Of a stretch of 48,634 nt of DNA, positions 44,586 through 48,634 are shown piece after piece. Below the pieces are notes generated by a model. The model ran no database searches. It was not told the origin of the DNA and was given only the letters and a program-made list of their open reading frames with translations. The stretch comes from Phycisphaerae bacterium (lineage in GTDB: Bacteria > Planctomycetota > Phycisphaerae > Phycisphaerales > SM1A02), in NCBI GenBank assembly GCA_002718515.1, contig PBEX01000006.1, forward strand, positions 1 to 48,634. Direction: 5' to 3'. Numbering within the stretch: the first letter of the stretch is position 1; every line of letters starts with the position of its first letter. A program made the translations under genes and the position numbers.

Positions 44586-45785
44586 ATGAATTCATCAACA
44601 CAATCTATTATTGATAATCTTAAAAAAAATAACATTATTCAAGAAGGTGAATTTACTTTAAAATCGGGACAAAAATCTAATATTTATATTGACCTTAGAA
44701 AAGTCATTAGTTTTCCCCATATCCATGAACAAGTATGTAAAGAATTAGTAAATAAAATCAATCCTGATTTGAAAATTGATTTAATATGTGGTACTCCATA
44801 TGGTGCTGTTCCATATGCTTCTTATATTTCAATTAGCGAGAAAATTCCTATGATTTTTATGCGAAAGGAAGTAAAGAGTCATGGTACAAAACGATTAATA
44901 GAGGGAAACTATCAGGAAAACATGAATGTTCTTCTTATTGAAGATGTGACTACAACGGGGGGTAGTGTGGCCGAAGCCACCAGTAAATTAGAAGACCATG
45001 GATTGAATGTTGTTCAAATTATTACAATTGTATCACGTTGCCCTTTAATGAATATGAATGTTAATAATATTCCTGTTAACTATTTAATTCATATGAATGA
45101 TATTATTCCAAATTATACAAGACAAGACATAAATCAAATTATTCAAAAGAAGAAAAGTCGTATTTGTTTAGCGGCGGATGTTGATACAATGAACGAATTG
45201 GTTAAATTAATTCATAAAGTAGGAAATGATATTTGTGTTTTGAAATTACATAGCGATATTATAACTGATTTCTTTATTAATTTCAAAGAAAATTGTAAGA
45301 AATTAAAAACATTGAAACAAATATATGATTTTAAAATTTGGGAAGATAGGAAATTGGCCGATATTGGTAGTGTTATGCAAAAACAAATAAATATTATTAA
45401 AGAATGGGCCGATATTGTTTCCATGCATCCTATTGCTGGTTATGATTCTGTAAAAAACATCCAAGGTATTGATATTATTTTTATTGTTGAACTTTCTACA
45501 AAGGGTACTCTAACTAATAATAATTATCGTCTTGATGTTTTATACATTGCTGAAAGAATTAAAAATGTAATAGGTATTGTATGTCAACATAAATTCAGCG
45601 ATAAACTTATGCATTTTGTTCCTGGTATTTCACTGGTTGATAAAAAGGATAATATGGGACAACAATATAATGACCCAAAAGATAGGAATTTTGCTGATGT
45701 ATTTGTTGTAGGAAGAGGTATATATAAGGCAGACGATCCAAAGGTAGCTGTAAATAAATATAAGAAATTAACTTTCCATGAATAA
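44586..45785 (+). CDS. UMPS: Bifunctional UMP synthase (OPRT-OMPDC)
   Basis: This 399-residue protein catalyses the last two steps of de novo UMP synthesis: orotate + PRPP to OMP, then decarboxylation to UMP. The OPRT domain (1-about 185) has the loop RKEVKSHGTKRLIEG (93-107) and PRPP motif VLLIEDVTTTGGS (115-127). The OMPDC domain (about 190-399) keeps Lys 220 (VLKLHSD) and the catalytic EDRKLADIG with Asp 254, Lys 256 and Asp 259, plus VPGIS and the phosphate-binding VVGRGIY (374-380, Arg 377). The domain order is that of animals and plants, and the protein is shorter than typical eukaryotic UMPS because linkers are trimmed. All catalytic residues are present, so it should be active. Acquisition from a eukaryotic host is the simplest origin. 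Confidence 0.93.
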   Translation: MNSSTQSIIDNLKKNNIIQEGEFTLKSGQKSNIYIDLRKVISFPHIHEQVCKELVNKINPDLKIDLICGTPYGAVPYASYISISEKIPMIFMRKEVKSHGTKRLIEGNYQENMNVLLIEDVTTTGGSVAEATSKLEDHGLNVVQIITIVSRCPLMNMNVNNIPVNYLIHMNDIIPNYTRQDINQIIQKKKSRICLAADVDTMNELVKLIHKVGNDICVLKLHSDIITDFFINFKENCKKLKTLKQIYDFKIWEDRKLADIGSVMQKQINIIKEWADIVSMHPIAGYDSVKNIQGIDIIFIVELSTKGTLTNNNYRLDVLYIAERIKNVIGIVCQHKFSDKLMHFVPGISLVDKKDNMGQQYNDPKDRNFADVFVVGRGIYKADDPKVAVNKYKKLTFHE

Positions 45786-45786
45786 T

Positions 45787-45806
45787 TATTTGTCTTGTCT
45801 TGTTGT
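45787..45806 (-). repeat. Dispersed 20-base motif, copy 3 (inverted)
   Basis: The complement of ACAACAAGACAAGACAAATA starts two bases after the UMP synthase stop codon, in the convergent spacer. Another partial copy of the core lies inside UMP synthase at 45117-45129. Confidence 0.8.
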
Positions 45807-45854
45807 TTTATTAAAAATTAATAAAATAAAAATATTGGAATATATTTATTTTAT
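45806..45854. terminator. Two consecutive palindromes in a convergent spacer
   Basis: TTTTATTAA (45806-45814) pairs with TTAATAAAA (45818-45826) around a three-base loop. An overlapping 16-base palindrome (45821-45836 with 45839-45854, one mismatch, two-base loop) follows. Placed between the ends of UMP synthase (+) and the small membrane protein (-), they fit a bidirectional transcript end. Confidence 0.5.
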
Positions 45855-45876
45855 TTTATGTATTTTGTATAATTAT

Positions 45877-46233
45877 TTATACATTTAAGTCCATTACATA
45901 GCGTAATGCAAAAGTGAATACCACAGCATGAAGAAGAAGTCCTGCCATAGTTGGGCATCCAGCCTTATTTGCAACTTTGAAAAGAAGCTTGCCAACAATG
46001 CGGTTTACGAGCTTGTAAGTCGTAGGGTGTACAACAACAAGGAAGATAATAGTGGTGATTAAAGTGTACTTCCACTTTTGTGCACCAGATACGTGCTTAG
46101 GGCAGTTCTCACAGCTGCACTCACCCTCTGCCTTCTTCTCCTCACCTTCCTTAGGTGCTGCGGTCTCCTCAACAACAACTTCTTCGGTCTCTTTTACCAT
46201 GTGGGTCTCAACGGTTTCAGGATAAAGTTCCAT
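45877..46233 (-). CDS. Small two-TM membrane protein with CxCxxC motif, probably virion
   Basis: This 118-residue protein has an acidic, Glu/Val-rich N-terminus (1-38), then a Cys cluster (Cys 39, Cys 41, Cys 44: CSCENCPKH) that could bind metal or form disulphides. A hydrophobic helix (about 55-70, YTLITTIIFLVVV) and a second one (about 93-114, CPTMAGLLLHAVVFTFALRYV) follow. Base composition is far richer in G/C than most of the window (33 of 60 at 46081-46140 by count), as for the 337-residue structural gene, suggesting high late expression. An internal virion membrane protein is the best guess. The family is not recognised. The next gene upstream on the same strand ends 31 bases away. Confidence 0.75.
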   Translation of the reverse strand: MELYPETVETHMVKETEEVVVEETAAPKEGEEKKAEGECSCENCPKHVSGAQKWKYTLITTIIFLVVVHPTTYKLVNRIVGKLLFKVANKAGCPTMAGLLLHAVVFTFALRYVMDLNV

Positions 46234-46264
46234 TTTTGTATATATTTTAACTATAGAAAAAAGA

Positions 46265-46771
46265 TTATTCGTCTTTTTTAAAAATAGGTGTTAGTTTTTC
46301 ATAATTATATTTTGTCATAAATAGATTCTCCTTTTTATAACCATCCTCTAATAAAGAACGCAATACTTTACCAGATCTTCTTCCACTTTGACAATAGATA
46401 AGAACTTTTGATGATTTAGTTATTCCCTTTTTACTTAATTCAACTGACGGATGCTCTTCTAATAATAATTTATAATCTATATTAATAGAATTTGGAACAT
46501 GTCCTAAAGTATACTCCTCGTTACTACGAACATCCAATATATAATCAAAATCATCCTTTTTCTTTTCAATATCATCAAGAGATAATATAACTTCTTTTCC
46601 GTAATCCGCTACTAATATATAATATTGTTGAAGATCCTCAAACCATGAAAGGTTTATTAACATTAAAATTGTTATAATAGTTAAAACACTTAAGCTAATT
46701 TTATAATGCCATAACATGCCTAGAACAAACTCATTATAATTATTTAAGTTTTGCTTTAAATCCATAATCAA
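46265..46771 (-). CDS. Membrane-anchored rhodanese-domain protein
   Basis: In this 168-residue protein a hydrophobic helix at about 25-43 (ISLSVLTIITILMLINLSW) anchors the N-terminus. About 60-165 form a rhodanese domain: YILDVRSNEEYTLGHVPNSINID at the start (the usual DVR...E-x2-x-GHI-PGA block), and the active-site loop CQSGRRSG with Cys 127. The CxxGxR loop is of the sulfurtransferase type, so the Cys could carry persulfide sulphur from thiosulfate or a carrier, or serve a redox role. It sits directly before a Cys-cluster membrane protein on the same strand, which might be a partner in virion redox or sulphur handling (inference). Met 3 is an alternative start. The gene shares a short divergent spacer with 46819. 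Confidence 0.82.
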   Translation of the reverse strand: MIMDLKQNLNNYNEFVLGMLWHYKISLSVLTIITILMLINLSWFEDLQQYYILVADYGKEVILSLDDIEKKKDDFDYILDVRSNEEYTLGHVPNSINIDYKLLLEEHPSVELSKKGITKSSKVLIYCQSGRRSGKVLRSLLEDGYKKENLFMTKYNYEKLTPIFKKDE

Positions 46772-46782
46772 AATATATGTCT

Positions 46783-46798
46783 AATATTATATAATATT
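46783..46798. promoter_or_regulatory. Perfect 16-base palindrome in divergent promoter
   Basis: AATATTATATAATATT is a gapless palindrome midway between the start codons of the rhodanese gene (-) and the 516-residue gene (+). It could be a symmetric operator or a shared TATA-like site. A/T-only sequence makes chance possible. Confidence 0.3.
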
Positions 46799-46818
46799 TA
46801 TATTAAATTATTGTTTTT

Positions 46819-48369
46819 ATGTTAAATCGTAGTCGTTTATTACGTGCTCAAGAACCATATGATTATAAAAAATCTGTATTCATGCGAAATCTTAAAACAA
46901 AAAGCAAGAACATTAAAGATAATCGCGTGATATTATTTATGAAACATAAATATTTGAAAAAAATAGTAAATGCATTTCAAATATCTGTTATTTTTGCATC
47001 TACTATTGTAACTTTTTTTGAATCTATTCAAAATAATATTCGTTTAGGAGAAACGGAAATAAAAATTTTAGCGATTTGTTTATCTACTTATATTGCTATT
47101 TTTACTGCTATTTATAAGTTCATTAAAATAGATGACAAAAAGGAAGAAATATATAAATTACTTCAAACATTCAATGATATTGAAAATGTTATTATGAATA
47201 AAATAGAAAAAATTAGTTTACTCCAAGATCGCTTTCAAGATGAAATGAAAATTAACATGCGTTCTCCATATATTTTAAACCCAGTGTATAATAAAATTAG
47301 TGAGGAAGAAGATGAAGATGACGACCATCATAATAACAATAATAATAACAATAACAATAATAATAATAATAATAATAATATTAACAATAATAACAATTTT
47401 TCTGATATGTCGGGAGGTAATCCCACAAGCATTAAAACAACCCAACCTACTATTGATGAAGAAGAAAACGAAGAGGATGACGAAGAAGATGATAAAGAAG
47501 AAACAGAACACTTATATAGCAAAGACGATAAAATAACAACAAAAAAATTAGATAGAAATTGTGTTTCTATTGATATGGATAATGTTTATAAAAATAATAC
47601 TATGGAAATAAAACCTTTATCTAAAAGTAAATATCCGGCTTCTCCTACAAGACTAGATGATTTGCAAAATCATGTTTGCGAACCTTCTTCTCCAAAATAT
47701 TATACAAGACAAGACAAAAATAAAAAGTTGTATATTGATTTAAATGAAAATGAAAATTACAAGGTTTATGTAAAATTATTAAAGAAATATGAAGCAGAAT
47801 TCCAAGAAATTGTACGTGATTATGAAAATGCAAGTGTTGATAAGCGAATTTTGACTGCAAATACGTTTTTTGATACGTTACTTTCGTATAATGAAATCAT
47901 TTACTATAAGGGAAAAATTGTAGAATCATTATTATTGGAAAATATGCATAAGAAAAACAGAGATTTAATTGAATTGCCATTAGAAACTTTAGAGCAATAT
48001 AAGCATGAAATGAGACAACTAAGAATGCAACATCATAGATCTGGAATAAGTGATGATGATAGACACGAAATAGAAGAGAGGATAGAAGAGATTATGCAAA
48101 ATACTCGCCGTTTAATGCATGATGATAACGATCAAACATATGAAAACAATTTTTTCAATAATTTATGTTTATTCTTTTCTAATTTATGTCGTTTTTGTTT
48201 AATTATGAAGTTATACTTTAGTCTAAGTTCAAGAACTCGTAAAATACGTAGACATCAAAAAGACATCAAGGGTATGTATGATATGGAATCTTATGATTCC
48301 CAATTTATGGATAATATGGAAAAAAGCCCATCTTGTTGTAAGAAATATTTTAGCGATTGTTGTTGTTAA
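46819..48369 (+). CDS. Two-TM protein with poly-Asn and acidic low-complexity linker
   Basis: This 516-residue protein has a basic N-terminus (1-45), then a hydrophobic hairpin at about 50-66 (FQISVIFASTIVTFFES) and 74-96 (EIKILAICLSTYIAIFTAIYKF), which should place it in a membrane. A poly-Asn run at about 173-193 is coded by an AAT/AAC microsatellite (47331-47395). An acidic stretch (EEENEEDDEEDD...), a coiled-coil region (about 315-430) and a Cys-rich end (SCCKKYFSDCCC) follow. The double-TM plus coiled-coil layout resembles SLATT-type two-TM proteins, but I cannot confirm it. Function is unknown. The dispersed motif core occurs at 47704-47718 (encoding TRQDK). Confidence 0.7.
   Translation: MLNRSRLLRAQEPYDYKKSVFMRNLKTKSKNIKDNRVILFMKHKYLKKIVNAFQISVIFASTIVTFFESIQNNIRLGETEIKILAICLSTYIAIFTAIYKFIKIDDKKEEIYKLLQTFNDIENVIMNKIEKISLLQDRFQDEMKINMRSPYILNPVYNKISEEEDEDDDHHNNNNNNNNNNNNNNNNINNNNNFSDMSGGNPTSIKTTQPTIDEEENEEDDEEDDKEETEHLYSKDDKITTKKLDRNCVSIDMDNVYKNNTMEIKPLSKSKYPASPTRLDDLQNHVCEPSSPKYYTRQDKNKKLYIDLNENENYKVYVKLLKKYEAEFQEIVRDYENASVDKRILTANTFFDTLLSYNEIIYYKGKIVESLLLENMHKKNRDLIELPLETLEQYKHEMRQLRMQHHRSGISDDDRHEIEERIEEIMQNTRRLMHDDNDQTYENNFFNNLCLFFSNLCRFCLIMKLYFSLSSRTRKIRRHQKDIKGMYDMESYDSQFMDNMEKSPSCCKKYFSDCCC
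47331..47395 (+). repeat. AAT/AAC microsatellite
   Basis: A trinucleotide run of AAT with interspersed AAC codons encodes about 20 Asn residues in the two-TM protein. Such a run is prone to slippage and may vary in length between strains. Confidence 0.8.
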
Positions 48370-48402
48370 AAGAATATGTTTAAGACATTGTCTTTCATAA
48401 AA

Positions 48403-48446
48403 AATAAATAATTTATAATATTAATATAATATATAAATTATTTATT
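48403..48446 (+). terminator. AT-only hairpin, 15-base stem, directly before a start codon
   Basis: AATAAATAATTTATA (48403-48417) and TATAAATTATTTATT (48432-48446) are perfect complements with a 14-base loop. The second arm ends at the base before the ATG at 48447. Confidence 0.55.
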
Positions 48447-48634
48447 ATGTCTTACAGAACCCAAAAGCAACGCCAGCAAAAGAAGCAGAGGCAACAACAA
48501 AAGCAGCAGAAGCAGCAGCGCAAGACTCAAAAGCAGCAGCAACAACAAAAGCGCCAGCAGCAGCAAAAGAAGCAGCAACAACAACAAAAGAAACAGCAAC
48601 AACAACAAAAGAAGCAGCAACGTAAGACCCAAAA
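48447..48634 (+). CDS. Gln/Lys-rich low-complexity protein, 5' part only
   Basis: The frame starts MSYRTQKQRQQKKQR and continues as Gln, Lys and Arg to the window edge, 62 codons so far, with no stop. The DNA is a degenerate AGCAGCAACAACAAAAG repeat. The protein would be highly basic and disordered; binding to nucleic acid in the virion core is a guess. The strand is chosen because the hairpin and ATG precede it and the complementary frame is a poly-Leu artefact. Base composition is richer in G/C than the nearby genes because of the CAG/AAG codons. Confidence 0.6.
   Translation, partial: MSYRTQKQRQQKKQRQQQKQQKQQRKTQKQQQQQKRQQQQKKQQQQQKKQQQQQKKQQRKTQ

Noticed and set aside
47275..47536. Short frames rich in Ile, Leu or Ser over the Asn microsatellite
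   Set aside because: They are other-frame readings of the AAT/AAC run in the 516-residue protein.
48438..48632. Minus-strand poly-Leu frame at the right edge
   Set aside because: It is the complement of the Gln/Lys-rich frame starting at 48447, which has a proper ATG after a hairpin; poly-Leu from CAG/CAA repeats is an artefact.
1..48634. tRNA or rRNA genes
   Set aside because: I saw no cloverleaf with TTCRANNY-type T-loop or rRNA-like conserved stretch in the spacers, which are nearly all A/T; a covariance search would be needed to exclude them fully.

Overview
The window reads as a piece of a large DNA virus genome of the Nucleocytoviricota, most likely Imitervirales (a marine, Mimiviridae/Mesomimiviridae-like virus). 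The evidence is very low GC, dense intronless genes on both strands with gaps of tens of bases, a C2H2 zinc-finger protein of the giant-virus paralogue type, a Lys-rich protein with CPPG-type Cys repeats, AT-only hairpins between genes, and eukaryote-like metabolic genes beside very large repetitive surface proteins. No capsid, polymerase or packaging gene is present, so the family assignment is inference.

Left part (1-6,850): a basic coiled-coil protein (-), a GC-richer class II aaRS-core / asparagine-synthetase-like enzyme (+), a broken patatin phospholipase remnant, a C2H2 zinc-finger protein, a small tail-anchored membrane protein, hypoxanthine phosphoribosyltransferase (-), a Lys/Cys-repeat protein (-) and a LOV-like PAS protein (-). 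A foldable three-way-junction DNA element lies at 1647-1703.

Centre (6,886-38,557), about 65% of the window: an appendage or adhesin locus. Two proteins of about 4,200 residues lie on the minus strand. One has an FG-GAP-like propeller, pentapeptide-like repeats, about 24 bacterial Ig-like domains and a C-terminal Hint domain. The other has a DUF4347-like domain, RCC1 repeats, PA14-like and discoidin-like inserts and about 18 cupredoxin-like repeats. Divergently transcribed from them are a 337-residue, GC-rich, probably abundant protein and a 1,705-residue protein. The latter joins the DUF4347/RCC1/cupredoxin-like head to a C-terminal domain homologous to the 337-residue protein. I read this as a modular virion surface system with a common anchor fold.

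Right part (38,640-48,634): a double-domain 2OG-Fe(II) oxygenase, a degenerate 2OG oxygenase and a two-domain glycosyltransferase, which are candidates for modifying the neighbouring fibre proteins. These are followed by a PD-(D/E)XK nuclease with a zinc finger, a bifunctional UMP synthase, a small Cys-motif membrane protein, a membrane rhodanese, a two-TM Asn-repeat protein and the start of a Gln/Lys-rich protein. HPRT (purine salvage) and UMP synthase (the last two steps of UMP synthesis) together suggest virus control of nucleotide supply.

Features that ordinary annotation does not explain include a 20-base motif repeated exactly in three intergenic sites, with its core in four coding sites in two reading frames; AT-only hairpins ending 0-7 bases before start codons; and a metal-ligand pattern in the cupredoxin-like repeats in which all four ligands appear or disappear together.
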